Positions 1-7,987 of a DNA stretch of 64,000 bases are shown here, one piece after another. Under the pieces are notes generated by a model. The model ran no database searches, was not told where the DNA came from, and saw nothing but the letters and a program-made list of their open reading frames with translations. A program made the position numbers and the translations under genes. The stretch covers positions 310,001 through 374,000 of the forward strand of contig NZ_JACEFJ010000003.1 of assembly GCF_015354735.1 (NCBI RefSeq). Reading direction: 5' to 3'. The DNA comes from Pararhodonellum marinum. GTDB lineage: Bacteria > Bacteroidota > Bacteroidia > Cytophagales > Cyclobacteriaceae. Within the stretch, counting starts at the first letter, position 1; each line of letters starts with the position of its first letter.

Positions 1-745
1 TGTATCCACCATTGGCCAAAATTGTCTGTCCCGTAATCCACCAGCCTTCAGTAGCTAAAAAGGTGATGATTGGAACTATGTCTTCAATTTTGGTCAAACC
101 TCCCAAAGCCGAAGCGGATTTGTGATAAGCTACTGCATCATCCGTCTCTTGTCCATAAAAGAAAGGGGTGTCCATGGGTCCTGGTGCCACGGCATTTACA
201 GAAATACCACGCGCTCCGAATTCTTTGGAAGCTGCACGGGTATAATGTTCTACAGGTGCTTTTCCTCCGGCATAAGTCGAATAAAATCCTGTATAGGCAC
301 CCAATAGCGAGGTTGCCAGGGTAATTATTTTCCCGTCGTCTTCTAGATTTTTGCCGGCTTCTTGAATAAAGAAGTAAGCCGCTTTGCTGTTGATGTTTGA
401 CATGGTATCAAACTCGGCTTCGGTTGTTTCCGTAAAGGGCTTTTTCAATACCATGCCAACAGTGTTGATGGCTACATCAATTTTTCCCAATTTACTTTTA
501 GCTTCTTGGAAAAGCGCCTTCATGTTTTCAGCATCTGTCAGGTCTCCCTGAACCATAATTGCTTTTCTTCCCAATCCTTCAACTGCTTTTACAGTGTCCT
601 CGGCTGCTTGTTTTGTATGATCGCTGTTAAAGTGGACTACAACGTCAGCACCTTGTTTTGCAACTTCTCTGCTGATTAATCCACCAAGGTTTTTAGCACC
701 TCCCGCTATTAAAACTACTTTGTCTTTCAAATCAATCTTTGCCAT
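1..745 (-). CDS. SDR family NAD(P)-dependent oxidoreductase (C-terminus runs off the left edge)
   Basis: Classical short-chain dehydrogenase/reductase, presumably a cytosolic NAD(P)H-dependent alcohol/carbonyl oxidoreductase; the substrate cannot be told. Translating the minus strand from the ATG at 743-745 gives 248 residues. They include a Rossmann glycine motif AGGAKNLGG (residues 14-22), an NTVG version of the NNAG motif (94-97), a catalytic Ser near 146 and the YAGGK active-site Tyr158/Lys162. The last visible residues, GQTILANGGY, are the usual SDR end, so only a few residues are missing. It lies 55 bp downstream of, and in the same direction as, the AraC-type regulator at 801-1754, a common regulator-target arrangement (inferred). 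Confidence 0.9.
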   Translation of the reverse strand, partial: MAKIDLKDKVVLIAGGAKNLGGLISREVAKQGADVVVHFNSDHTKQAAEDTVKAVEGLGRKAIMVQGDLTDAENMKALFQEAKSKLGKIDVAINTVGMVLKKPFTETTEAEFDTMSNINSKAAYFFIQEAGKNLEDDGKIITLATSLLGAYTGFYSTYAGGKAPVEHYTRAASKEFGARGISVNAVAPGPMDTPFFYGQETDDAVAYHKSASALGGLTKIEDIVPIITFLATEGWWITGQTILANGGY

Positions 746-800
746 TTTGTTACTTTTTGAATGAATGATGAAACAAAGGTAGGATTGAAGTCAGGCAGTT

Positions 801-1754
801 TTATTGTGTGAGTTTTAGCTTGTCTTGTAAATTTTTTAGAGCCATTTTCTTTCGGTAAGCAGATGGTGAAACCCCGGTTTGCTTTTTGAAGAAATTACTA
901 AAGTGTGCTGTTTCGGCAAAACCCAATGAAAAGGTTATTTCTTTAACGGATTTTGCCGTATGCTTCAAAAGCGCTTTGGCATAGGAAGTACTTCTTCCAT
1001 TTATCCAACTGCTTGGTGATTTGCCGGTTTTACTTTTGATAACCTGACTGAAATAACTTGAATTGAGTTGTTGAAGATTGGCATAATCCAGCGGCTGAAA
1101 AACCCTGTCTGCTTTATTTTCTGCTAAATCCTTATAGTGCTTTTCTAAATTTTCTTTGAATCTTTTTACAATTCTGGATTGGTTGTTTCCCTCTTCTAAA
1201 GGATAATAATTTTGCCAGAACAATGCTTTTATTTTTAATAGCAAGGCAACGAGCAAACTGCCGATGATTTTCTCTTTGTATAAAGAATTGTTTCTATATT
1301 CATTGAGGATCTGAAGATAGATTGTTTCTATTTCCTGATACTGTTGTTTGTTTGGGTTTTGCGGTGGAACAGTTTCGGAAAGCAGGAATGGCAAGTCCAA
1401 AAAAATATTTTGATGGATATTGGTTTTTAGAAATTCTTCGCTGAAAGTGATTAGATAGGCCTCTTTTAATTCATAAAACTCAAAAGCTTTGATGTGACCC
1501 GGGTTTGTGAAATAAATGGTTCTTGAGTCGTATTCAAATGTTTGTTCATCTGTGGTATAATTCCCTTTTCCATCTTTTATGAATATGAAAGAATAGTAAT
1601 TGGTTCTAAAAACGGGTGATTTGTAGGGAAAGGTTTGATGCATTTCCAACAAACTGTTCATTGAAAACTGACTGTCTTGTTGGATTGGAATTTCCAGGGC
1701 ATTGTACAGGTCAACTACCCGTTCAAAAAAAGCTATTTCACTTGTTTCATTCAT
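801..1754 (-). CDS. AraC family transcriptional regulator
   Basis: DNA-binding regulator of 317 aa. Residues about 50-130 look like the AraC cupin-type sensing domain. Residues about 200-305 form the double helix-turn-helix, ending in the family signature SLGFAETAHFSNFFKKQTG followed by SPSAYRKK. Many Bacteroidota have such a regulator beside an SDR gene; here the SDR follows 55 bp downstream on the same strand, so co-transcription or local control is likely (inference). The ligand is unknown. No Shine-Dalgarno is visible, as usual for this phylum. Confidence 0.9.
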   Translation of the reverse strand: MNETSEIAFFERVVDLYNALEIPIQQDSQFSMNSLLEMHQTFPYKSPVFRTNYYSFIFIKDGKGNYTTDEQTFEYDSRTIYFTNPGHIKAFEFYELKEAYLITFSEEFLKTNIHQNIFLDLPFLLSETVPPQNPNKQQYQEIETIYLQILNEYRNNSLYKEKIIGSLLVALLLKIKALFWQNYYPLEEGNNQSRIVKRFKENLEKHYKDLAENKADRVFQPLDYANLQQLNSSYFSQVIKSKTGKSPSSWINGRSTSYAKALLKHTAKSVKEITFSLGFAETAHFSNFFKKQTGVSPSAYRKKMALKNLQDKLKLTQ

Positions 1755-1795
1755 GTCTTATTTTACACGGTTCACATGACGTCCAGTTATTGATT

Positions 1796-2725
1796 TTACA
1801 GCTTGTCCAGTTCCGGGACTTTTAGTTTTTCAATATCCCAATGTGCCCTTTTAGCTCCTGCCTGATAGGCAGATTCCATAAAATCCAGCAATGCCTTTCT
1901 GGGGTCAGCTTCTTCCAACAAGCTGTTGTATTTCAGAATCGCCATAGGACTTCCGTTGCTGTTGACCCACTCAGATGAAGAAGGGCTTAATTTTTCCTGG
2001 TCAATGCCTTTGGGAGCGGGATAGGTATAAGAGTAAAAAGCAGGTTCAGTAACATTTTCATCACCCGCCCAAAAACCAAAACTGATGCATTCATGCGAAT
2101 AAGCATCCTTGTCCGATAGCCGTGCATCAGCTCCCATGGGAGGGGCTTCCTTGCCGGAAAAACGCGTTACCGCCAAATCCATCGAATGCCAATAGAGGTG
2201 TACGGGACAGGTTTTGCCATAGAAGCGGCCACTGAATTCCGTAAAAACATCATCCACCCAAACCAGACTCCGCCAAAAATTTCGGGTATACTCCTTGTCA
2301 TAATGGTGGTACTCGGTAATTTCTTTGAAAGCCTTATCGATCCCCAAATCATAAGGAACATCCAAAATCGAAACTGAAATCTTGAGCTGCTGCATGATGC
2401 TGTTCAGCTTGGTATAAAAATCCGCAATGGTCAGGCCTTCGTGCAAAGGGAAACTTTCATGTTCTCCTTTGCTTGTCGTGACGTCCAGTTTGTGTTCAAT
2501 GACATTCAAAGTAAGGCTGAATTTATCAAGACCTGAATGGTAGGGAATGGAACCGGTGGTCAATCCCTGGGTATTCACGTAGAGGGTCACGTACCACCAG
2601 TGATTTTTTCTCGGTGTCATTTTCAAACGGATTTTTCCCATTACCTGCAGAAACAAATGAAGGGTCATTTTTTTATCTTCATTTCCTTTGTAGTTCAGCT
2701 TGGGTAAGTTCAATAATTTCTCCAT
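1796..2725 (-). CDS. DUF5996 family protein
   Basis: About 309 aa from the ATG at 2723-2725; a longer reading from 2764 adds 13 residues with no conserved look. The start MEKLLNLPKLNY and the later blocks RKNHWWYVTLYV, CPVHLYWHSMDLAVTRFSG and AFYSYTYPAP fit the DUF5996 family, a conserved cytosolic protein of unknown function. It is rich in aromatic residues and His, with no signal peptide or membrane segment. Its 3' end is 41 bp upstream of the AraC gene on the same strand. Upstream lies the group II intron relic at 2843-3332. No function should be inferred. Confidence 0.75.
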   Translation of the reverse strand: MEKLLNLPKLNYKGNEDKKMTLHLFLQVMGKIRLKMTPRKNHWWYVTLYVNTQGLTTGSIPYHSGLDKFSLTLNVIEHKLDVTTSKGEHESFPLHEGLTIADFYTKLNSIMQQLKISVSILDVPYDLGIDKAFKEITEYHHYDKEYTRNFWRSLVWVDDVFTEFSGRFYGKTCPVHLYWHSMDLAVTRFSGKEAPPMGADARLSDKDAYSHECISFGFWAGDENVTEPAFYSYTYPAPKGIDQEKLSPSSSEWVNSNGSPMAILKYNSLLEEADPRKALLDFMESAYQAGAKRAHWDIEKLKVPELDKL

Positions 2726-3048
2726 GATTATACATTTAAATTTTTGAATAAACCATTCCTCCATAAACCCGAATTTACCATTGTTAAAACCGTTAAGAGT
2801 TTTTAATGGTCAATTCGTTTAAAATCAGTACTTTCGCCCGCTGTGCGCTGATATATGGTGTATGCTTACATGGGCATCCGGTATCTAAGATACCAAATTA
2901 TTCCAAAGGGTGAAAAGCCAGTGCCGACGAATGACGGCATCCTTGGCAGGCAAATTGGAGAAGCTTTAAGGTAAGTCCACGGGTATCGGAGCTGGTTGCC
3001 GTGAGGCATCCAGGAAAGCTAGACTGCAAATTTTACCTTTGCCATCGA

Positions 3049-3183
3049 TTGATTTGGTGGATTTTGAACAAGCACAAAAGCTTTAAAGGAAGCAAGGTCA
3101 AAGCAGTAAAATGGCTTAGACAGGTTACAGTTTTTTATCCAAACTTGTTCTATTACTGGGAACTGGGATACAAATTAGTCTAG
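3049..3183 (+). pseudogene. Remnant of group II intron reverse transcriptase/maturase (C-terminus only)
   Basis: The frame ending at the TAG 3181-3183 encodes a tail containing NKHKSFKGSKVKAVKWL and YPNLFYYWELGYKLV. This resembles the C-terminus of group II intron-encoded proteins, with a KYK..GS..KA..WL...P.LF.HW..G pattern after the maturase domain. Nothing upstream resembles the RT fingers/palm or the YADD motif. It is therefore a deletion relic, not a gene. The reading frame is open from an ATG at 3001, but the first 16 residues have no family resemblance. Confidence 0.65.
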
Positions 3184-3213
3184 CATAACAGACTATAACC
3201 GACTGCATAATAA

Positions 3214-3332
3214 GAGCCGTATGAATCGAGAGATTTACAGCCTGTCCCGATTTTCCATCGGGATACGGTTCCCCGCCTGATCGGACGGGCAGGTGTGAGA
3301 GGTTTAGTGGGATTCCCCTTTACCTACTCGAC
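3214..3332 (+). ncRNA. Group II intron domains V and VI, interrupted by small palindromes
   Basis: Domain V starts GAGCCGTATGAATCGAGAGA at 3214 and its closing strand is ATACGGTTC at 3263-3271. A normal domain V is about 34 nt; this one is about 58 nt because about 24 nt carrying a hairpin (arms TCCCGAT / ATCGGGA, 3245-3263) sits in its 3' strand. A second GC-rich piece (3272-3293, CCGCCTGATCGGACGGGC and flanks) sits between domains V and VI. Domain VI then reads GAGAGGTTTAGTGGG, loop, CCCCTTTACCTACTC. The insertion should disable splicing (inference). Confidence 0.65.
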
Positions 3333-4179
3333 TGTGTGTAATGCTTTTTTTCTCAATCTTCTCTTCTGATTTCACTAAAAATTCCTTCGCAGATTTTAAT
3401 GTGCTCACAAATTCAGTCCATTCTAAATTTGCTATTATGGAATTTTGACTATGGGCTAATTCGTTCCGTATCTTTTCAGTATTTTTAAGTAGTCGTTCAA
3501 ATCTGCTTTTTGAAAAATCAAAATCTTCTCTGAATTTATCTGCTGATCTTAAAATATCGCGTTTATCACAAATCTGAATGCATTCTAATAAAGTTAGTTG
3601 AACATTGTTGCCTTTTCTTTCTTTGTAAATATTTTCTGCTAATTTTATTCTTACTGGATTTAGAATATCTTGCCAAGTTTCTCCTTTAAAGTTTTTTGTA
3701 ATCCAGAAATTTAAATGTAATTCGAAAAGTGAAATTAGACCAAAGAGGTAAATTCTAACAATTGGCTTGTTGATATCTGCGCGAGTTACAATTCCATCAA
3801 CTGAATTTCTACTCAAAACATAAACATATTCTTTATCAAGTAGAATTTCAAATAATTCAGATAATGGTGTCGATTCCGAAATTACAATTTCAATTTCAAA
3901 TTGCTCAATGTAATGTTCAATAGAATTTGTCCCAAGTTTCTCTCTAACTACATATCCGAGTTTTTGCCCATTGTTATCTACAACTCCAAGAGTATCAAAA
4001 TCTCTTTGTATTAAAGTTTTTTTTACTTCGTAGGTGTTGTCCGTTATTTTGCAACAAGCCAATGGCTCAAAAATATATTTTGTTGTAATGTTTTCTATGA
4101 AGATGTCCTGTAATTCCGAAAAAGAGGTTCCTTTTCTTCTAATTCCAGTTTGTTTTGAGTACCAAAGTTGAAATCCCAT
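3304..4179 (-). CDS. CBS-domain protein with C-terminal HEPN-like RxxxxH motif
   Basis: A 291-aa protein. Residues about 30-135 look like a CBS pair (FDTLGVVDNNGQKLGYVV; VYVLSRNSVDGIVTRADI), a module that senses adenine nucleotides in many proteins. The C-terminal helical half carries RNELAH (R238-H243), matching the Rx4-6H motif of HEPN RNases common in defence and toxin systems. An RNase gated by a nucleotide sensor is therefore an inference worth testing. It is the third cassette of the island, lying after the site at 4205-4333. Its last eight or nine codons (from about residue 283) are the antisense of group II intron domain VI, so the native C-terminus has been replaced. The gene is AT-rich like its island neighbours. 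Confidence 0.65.
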   Translation of the reverse strand: MGFQLWYSKQTGIRRKGTSFSELQDIFIENITTKYIFEPLACCKITDNTYEVKKTLIQRDFDTLGVVDNNGQKLGYVVREKLGTNSIEHYIEQFEIEIVISESTPLSELFEILLDKEYVYVLSRNSVDGIVTRADINKPIVRIYLFGLISLFELHLNFWITKNFKGETWQDILNPVRIKLAENIYKERKGNNVQLTLLECIQICDKRDILRSADKFREDFDFSKSRFERLLKNTEKIRNELAHSQNSIIANLEWTEFVSTLKSAKEFLVKSEEKIEKKSITHSRVGKGESH

Positions 4180-4204
4180 TTAAATTTATTCACATTTTAC
4201 GTAA

Positions 4205-4333
4205 GGTGCCGGCTCTCAGCGCAGAGGCGGATTTCGGAGTACAAAACTGTCAATACACCACAAAAGTTGATGTGAGGTAGAATGTTCAATCAACCACTTC
4301 CCCCGCCATAGAGCCAAACGCCTGTTACCAGCT
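4205..4333 (-). other. attC-like recombination site between hamB and the CBS-HEPN cassette
   Basis: 129-bp site, 9 bp past the hamB stop. By eye its 101-bp block 4226-4326 matches 7875-7975 with six differences and no gaps. Its hamB-side arm reads AGCTGGTAAC on the gene strand, which is the reverse complement of GTTACCAGCT at the start of the hamAB cassette (7854-7845). Inner arms GGCGG (4226-4230) and CCGCC (4303-4307) are complementary, and GGCTCT (4211-4216) can pair with AGAGCC (4310-4315 region). The far arm has decayed: C stands in place of the core G at 4205. The layout follows an integron attC site (R'' to R' along the gene strand). Confidence 0.7.
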
Positions 4334-4341
4334 GTTTTTAC

Positions 4342-6852
4342 TTATTTTATTAATATTTTTTCAATGTCTACCATCATTATAGGCGATAAATTTAATAATT
4401 CTAAGTCCGCATTTTCTAGCCATTTTAATGACTGTTCCTTTGTAAGCTCTGTATTAGTAATAAATTCAGTCAAAGCAATAACAGTATTTCTGCTCAAACC
4501 TAAAGAAAGTAAGGAAAGTTGTGTTGTCTGGGAAACACCAAATTCTAACCATAAATTTAAATCAGGTATTAACTCAATTAAATCAGCTCTTTCAATCTTC
4601 CTTAGGTAATATTTTAAAATATCGATGTAACAACTAGATTCCTTAGCAAATCGAAATCTTGCAAAGTTTTCTACTTCATCCATAGTATCCCTGCATACTT
4701 TATCAATTGAAATTTTCTTTCCTTTTTTAAAATAATTCTTATATGAACTACTTATCAAATATGACAAGGGCTTTCCTGACATCCAGTTAATCAAAAGTAT
4801 AGACCTAGGTGCATTTAATTGTGGTGGGAAAAACGCCAAAGTTTTGCCAATTCTACCTATTAATTTAATATATTCATTGTAACTATTTACATCTTCGGGA
4901 TAAACTGGAATAAGTTCTTCTGGTGAATCTGATTTTGTTTTAAAATAATCGAGTAGTTCCTGTTGTGCAATTGGTGAAATACCAGGATTTCTAAAAATAA
5001 TTTCTTGCGGAATAGTAATACTATCTTGAATTGAGATGAATAAACTCTCTAATTCTCTGTGGAATTTAGAATTTGGATTAAGTTTATTTTGAAGATATTT
5101 TGAGTAATAATAACTAAATGCAAACTCAAACTCTTGATTACTTTCTGCTTCTATCCTTGGACTTCCACTTTTTATATAATTGATTAAATCGTCCGCTTTT
5201 GAATTTTCAATTGTATCAATTGCTTTTTCTATTTTTTGTTTCTTTTTGTCAGGTGATGGTTTAATGCCCCATAAATTTGGCTCAATACAAATGATATTAC
5301 CACTAAATTCTTTACCCCACCTTCCAGCTCTCCCTGCAAGATTCCAAAAATCATTTTCGTTTAAAGGTTTACCTTTCCCTCTGGTCGGCTTTCTAATAAA
5401 AACAGCAGTAGCGGGCAAATTAACACCTTCAAGTAAAGTTGATGTGCAAACTAAATACTGGATTTCGTTTTCTTTGAATAGTTTTTCTATTTCTTGTCGA
5501 ACTAATAAAGGCATATTCCCATAATGAAAGGCAATCTTATTCTCCAAAACCTTTCCTAGAATATACTCTTTATGAATCGTTGTTTTAACTAGCTTAATAA
5601 GTTCTTTCACTTTTGGACTGCTAGATTCTTTTTCAACTAATTGGGTTAAAATTTTTGCAAATTTTTCAGATTCAGCTGCTCCATTCGAATAAATCAAATT
5701 TCCATTATTTTCACCCGATATTGCTTTTGTAATTAGAGCTATCTTTTTTGCTTCGTTTGTTGGTCTATCTTGAAGCGTTATAGTCCCAATTTCAATTTTT
5801 TCGTCTTTTAAGATTAATTCTATTTCCCATTCTTTAGGTTTATTTTTTACTTGTGTAACATAGAGTAAATTCTGATTTACAGCTACAAATTCGGTATTAA
5901 TTGTGTCCTTATATTTTGACTTACCAATATTTTCGAGAAGTATTTCTGGGTTCGAAGTAAATGGGCTAGAAAAAAACAATCTTACTTCTGGATTTCTGTC
6001 GATAACTTCTTCAATTTTTCTTTGTAAAAGTATGCCCCTGTTACTGTTATCAATTTTATGAGCTTCGTCAACAAGTAAAAAGTCTACTTTTGGATTTTCC
6101 GATTGTAACAAATACCAATGAAGTCTTTCTTGAGTAAATACAAATAAATTTGTTTCGCCATTGTTAATATAATGAAGAGGAACAGTCGTTAAATTTATAT
6201 TATCAATATTATTCTCTTTCAAAAGAATTCTTAAATCGTCCTCAACCTGACTAATTAACGCTCTAGTTGGAACAATATAAACAATTGTTTTCTCCTTGTT
6301 TTTTAATTCGTCAAGTAAAAGTTGATAAAGGATAAAAGACTTTCCAGAAGAGGTTGGAGCAGAAATGCTAATTGAATTATTTTTTTTTGACGAATCATAA
6401 ACCTTTTTTTGAAATCGATTTAATGATATAATTTGGTCTTCAAACAATATAGAGTTTTCAATCTTAATTCTATTTGTTTGCAACTTGAATGGAAGCGGCA
6501 ATTCATCTTCATAATTCTCTTTGATAAGATTTCTTTTTACAGCAAGTTTAAGTGCTGGAATATTTGTCAAGTTTTCAAGTATTACAACTGAAGCATTTTT
6601 TTGACTTTCATCAAGATTTAAGTTCAAACAAGTTTGAGCAATTCTAAGTGCTGCTTCTAAATGTTTACTTGATTCAGAATGACTCAAAATACTTGCTATT
6701 CCTAAAATATTATTCCAATTTATTTGTTCATTTAATTCCTCAAAATCAACCTTCCATTTTAAATTCTTAATTGTGCTACTAACCGAAATTGCAATAATTG
6801 ATTTATACTGTCTTTTAAAACTTTCAAGATTAAAAACTTTATCAGATATCAT
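4342..6852 (-). CDS. hamB: Hachiman defence helicase HamB (SF2, DExH family)
   Basis: An 836-aa superfamily 2 helicase. Visible motifs: Walker A APTSSGKS (165-172), motif Ia PTRAL (195-199), DEAH (262-265), SSPF as motif III (295-298), TSTLLEGVNLPA as motif V (470-481) and NLAGRAGRWG as motif VI (504-513). The motif V/VI style is Ski2/MER3-like. With the DUF1837 nuclease gene directly upstream it matches the two-gene Hachiman antiphage system, in which HamB is reported to sense DNA and hold HamA until activation (established knowledge). The ATG overlaps the hamA stop by 4 nt (ATGA, 6849-6852), implying translational coupling. Strongly AT-rich relative to the flanking core genes. Confidence 0.85.
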   Translation of the reverse strand: MISDKVFNLESFKRQYKSIIAISVSSTIKNLKWKVDFEELNEQINWNNILGIASILSHSESSKHLEAALRIAQTCLNLNLDESQKNASVVILENLTNIPALKLAVKRNLIKENYEDELPLPFKLQTNRIKIENSILFEDQIISLNRFQKKVYDSSKKNNSISISAPTSSGKSFILYQLLLDELKNKEKTIVYIVPTRALISQVEDDLRILLKENNIDNINLTTVPLHYINNGETNLFVFTQERLHWYLLQSENPKVDFLLVDEAHKIDNSNRGILLQRKIEEVIDRNPEVRLFFSSPFTSNPEILLENIGKSKYKDTINTEFVAVNQNLLYVTQVKNKPKEWEIELILKDEKIEIGTITLQDRPTNEAKKIALITKAISGENNGNLIYSNGAAESEKFAKILTQLVEKESSSPKVKELIKLVKTTIHKEYILGKVLENKIAFHYGNMPLLVRQEIEKLFKENEIQYLVCTSTLLEGVNLPATAVFIRKPTRGKGKPLNENDFWNLAGRAGRWGKEFSGNIICIEPNLWGIKPSPDKKKQKIEKAIDTIENSKADDLINYIKSGSPRIEAESNQEFEFAFSYYYSKYLQNKLNPNSKFHRELESLFISIQDSITIPQEIIFRNPGISPIAQQELLDYFKTKSDSPEELIPVYPEDVNSYNEYIKLIGRIGKTLAFFPPQLNAPRSILLINWMSGKPLSYLISSSYKNYFKKGKKISIDKVCRDTMDEVENFARFRFAKESSCYIDILKYYLRKIERADLIELIPDLNLWLEFGVSQTTQLSLLSLGLSRNTVIALTEFITNTELTKEQSLKWLENADLELLNLSPIMMVDIEKILIK

Positions 6853-7799
6853 ATTGCAATTGTTTTTAGAAAATGAGTTCTAAACTCTTGAACTGACGGA
6901 AATGGAATTAAAAATAAATGAATTTCGAATTTTTCTAAATTTTGATGTTTTTTAATTTGGTTACCTGAACTTTTAAGCCACTTTGACATTTCTAACTGAA
7001 ATGCTTCAATAAGTTCTTTAGTGTTTTTTTCCAAAGGAGATTTTGGGTAATTTTTAGAATCAAAACCTACAAAACATACCCCTTTGTATTTGAGCTTGTT
7101 TGATAAGTCGTCATCTAAATCAAAGTACCGAACGAGTATATCTTCTAGTTTTGGATTATTTAAGTTATCAGCAATATTGCTAGTTATTAGATGTAAATCT
7201 CTTGTTTGTGTTGAGTCGTGTCCATAGGTATCAAGAAGAAAAGATTTTAAACTGTCAAAACAATTTTTTAAACCAGAAGAAATTGTCTGTTCCATTTTTG
7301 ATTCACCCCAATATAATGAAAGAGAATTATCTGTTTCATCAAATTTGACATGAATACCATCTGCTCCTTGATAATGCAATTGACCTGATGTTTTTAGTGA
7401 CATTTTACTTATTAGTTGAGGTAATTCTAAAATCTCCTGAACTAAAATATAAAGTAATATTTCTCCAAATTCACCAGTTTTCTCAAGGTCTGTAAAAAGA
7501 TGTTTTGCTCTCTTTCCTAATTCAATTATTTTTGAGGTTGAACCTGTTTTATTGAGTTGTTCTTTTGCTTCATCCTGTAATTTTTTGGGAATTGAATAGT
7601 CTATAAGTTTTGAAGCTACAAATTCAATTAAATCCTTTGTCCTTGGATTACCCTGTCCATCTAGTTTCAGTCCATAGCAATAGGCATGAGCTTCTGTTCC
7701 GTCTATTTCCAAATTACTGCCAATGGTTTCAATTCTAGAAAAGATTTCTCCTTCTCCCTTTATAAGTAGATTTTGTATTGCTTCTTCAATCCAATTCAT
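6849..7799 (-). CDS. hamA: Hachiman defence nuclease HamA (DUF1837)
   Basis: A 316-aa protein of DUF1837 type. A PD-(D/E)xK nuclease core is readable: GEFGE around 109-113, Asp147 in GADGIH and Glu166-x-Lys168 in YWGESK. HamA is the effector nuclease of Hachiman; in studied systems it degrades DNA once HamB is triggered by phage infection (established for the family). All three acidic/Lys positions are present, so the nuclease looks intact. It is followed by hamB with a 4-nt overlap. Upstream, 46-55 bp separate its ATG from the cassette boundary at 7853/7854, so a promoter must lie in that short space or in the preceding cassette. Confidence 0.85.
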   Translation of the reverse strand: MNWIEEAIQNLLIKGEGEIFSRIETIGSNLEIDGTEAHAYCYGLKLDGQGNPRTKDLIEFVASKLIDYSIPKKLQDEAKEQLNKTGSTSKIIELGKRAKHLFTDLEKTGEFGEILLYILVQEILELPQLISKMSLKTSGQLHYQGADGIHVKFDETDNSLSLYWGESKMEQTISSGLKNCFDSLKSFLLDTYGHDSTQTRDLHLITSNIADNLNNPKLEDILVRYFDLDDDLSNKLKYKGVCFVGFDSKNYPKSPLEKNTKELIEAFQLEMSKWLKSSGNQIKKHQNLEKFEIHLFLIPFPSVQEFRTHFLKTIAI

Positions 7800-7853
7800 C
7801 TTTTAGAATTCAAATTTGTTAATAATAGATTTCATTTTTGAAATAGCTGGTAA

Positions 7854-7982
7854 CGTTTTGGCGCTTGGCGCAGTGGCGGATTTCGGAGCACAAAACTGTC
7901 AATACACCACAAAATTTGATGCGAGGTAGAATGTTCAATTAACCACTTCACCCGCCATTGAGCCAAACGCCTGTTGTGAGCA
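7854..7982 (-). other. attC-like recombination site between HNH gene and hamA
   Basis: 129-bp site starting 5 bp past the HNH stop codon. On the gene strand the left arm is TGCTCACAAC (7982-7973), then GGCGTTTGGC and ATGGCGG; the right half is CCGCCACTGCGCC, AAGCGCC and AAAACG, then the next cassette's TTACCAGCT. Inner arms (7875-7860 against 7952-7970 on the plus strand) pair over about 18 of 22 positions. The left arm is not complementary to the adjacent right core but is complementary to GTTGTGAGCA at the 5' start of the HNH cassette (8971-8962). This is what integron insertion at G/TT predicts. Core triplets differ from the strict GTTRRRY consensus. Confidence 0.7.
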
Positions 7983-7987
7983 GTTTT

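Larger units (their letters stand above)
2843..3332 (+). mobile_element. Degenerate, ORF-deleted group II intron
   Basis: The segment opens with GTGCGCTG, a group II 5' end, and closes with a domain V/VI-like fold ending in TACCTACTCGAC, a usual 3' end. It is about 490 nt, far short of an intact intron of about 2-2.5 kb. Between the ends lie part of the 5' ribozyme and only the C-terminal piece of the intron-encoded protein (3049-3183), so an internal deletion is inferred. It is on the plus strand, opposite to the cassette genes at 3304-8947, and occupies the place where the CBS-HEPN cassette should have its attC site. The 5' boundary is less certain than the 3' one. Confidence 0.75.
4205..7853 (-). 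mobile_element. Integron-type gene cassette carrying Hachiman hamA-hamB
   Basis: Bounded by TTACCAGCT at its 5' end (7853 downward) and by its own attC-like site (4205-4333) at its 3' end. The 5' core and the R'' arm of that site are perfectly complementary over 10 bases, as expected for a cassette inserted as a circle cut at G/TT. At about 3.65 kb with two genes it is large for a cassette, and hamA and hamB must move together. Cassette identity is inferred from this boundary logic; no integrase lies in the window. Confidence 0.65.

Noticed and set aside
3001..3183. 60-codon ORF as an independent gene
   Set aside because: Only its C-terminal part resembles group II intron proteins, so it is a relic.
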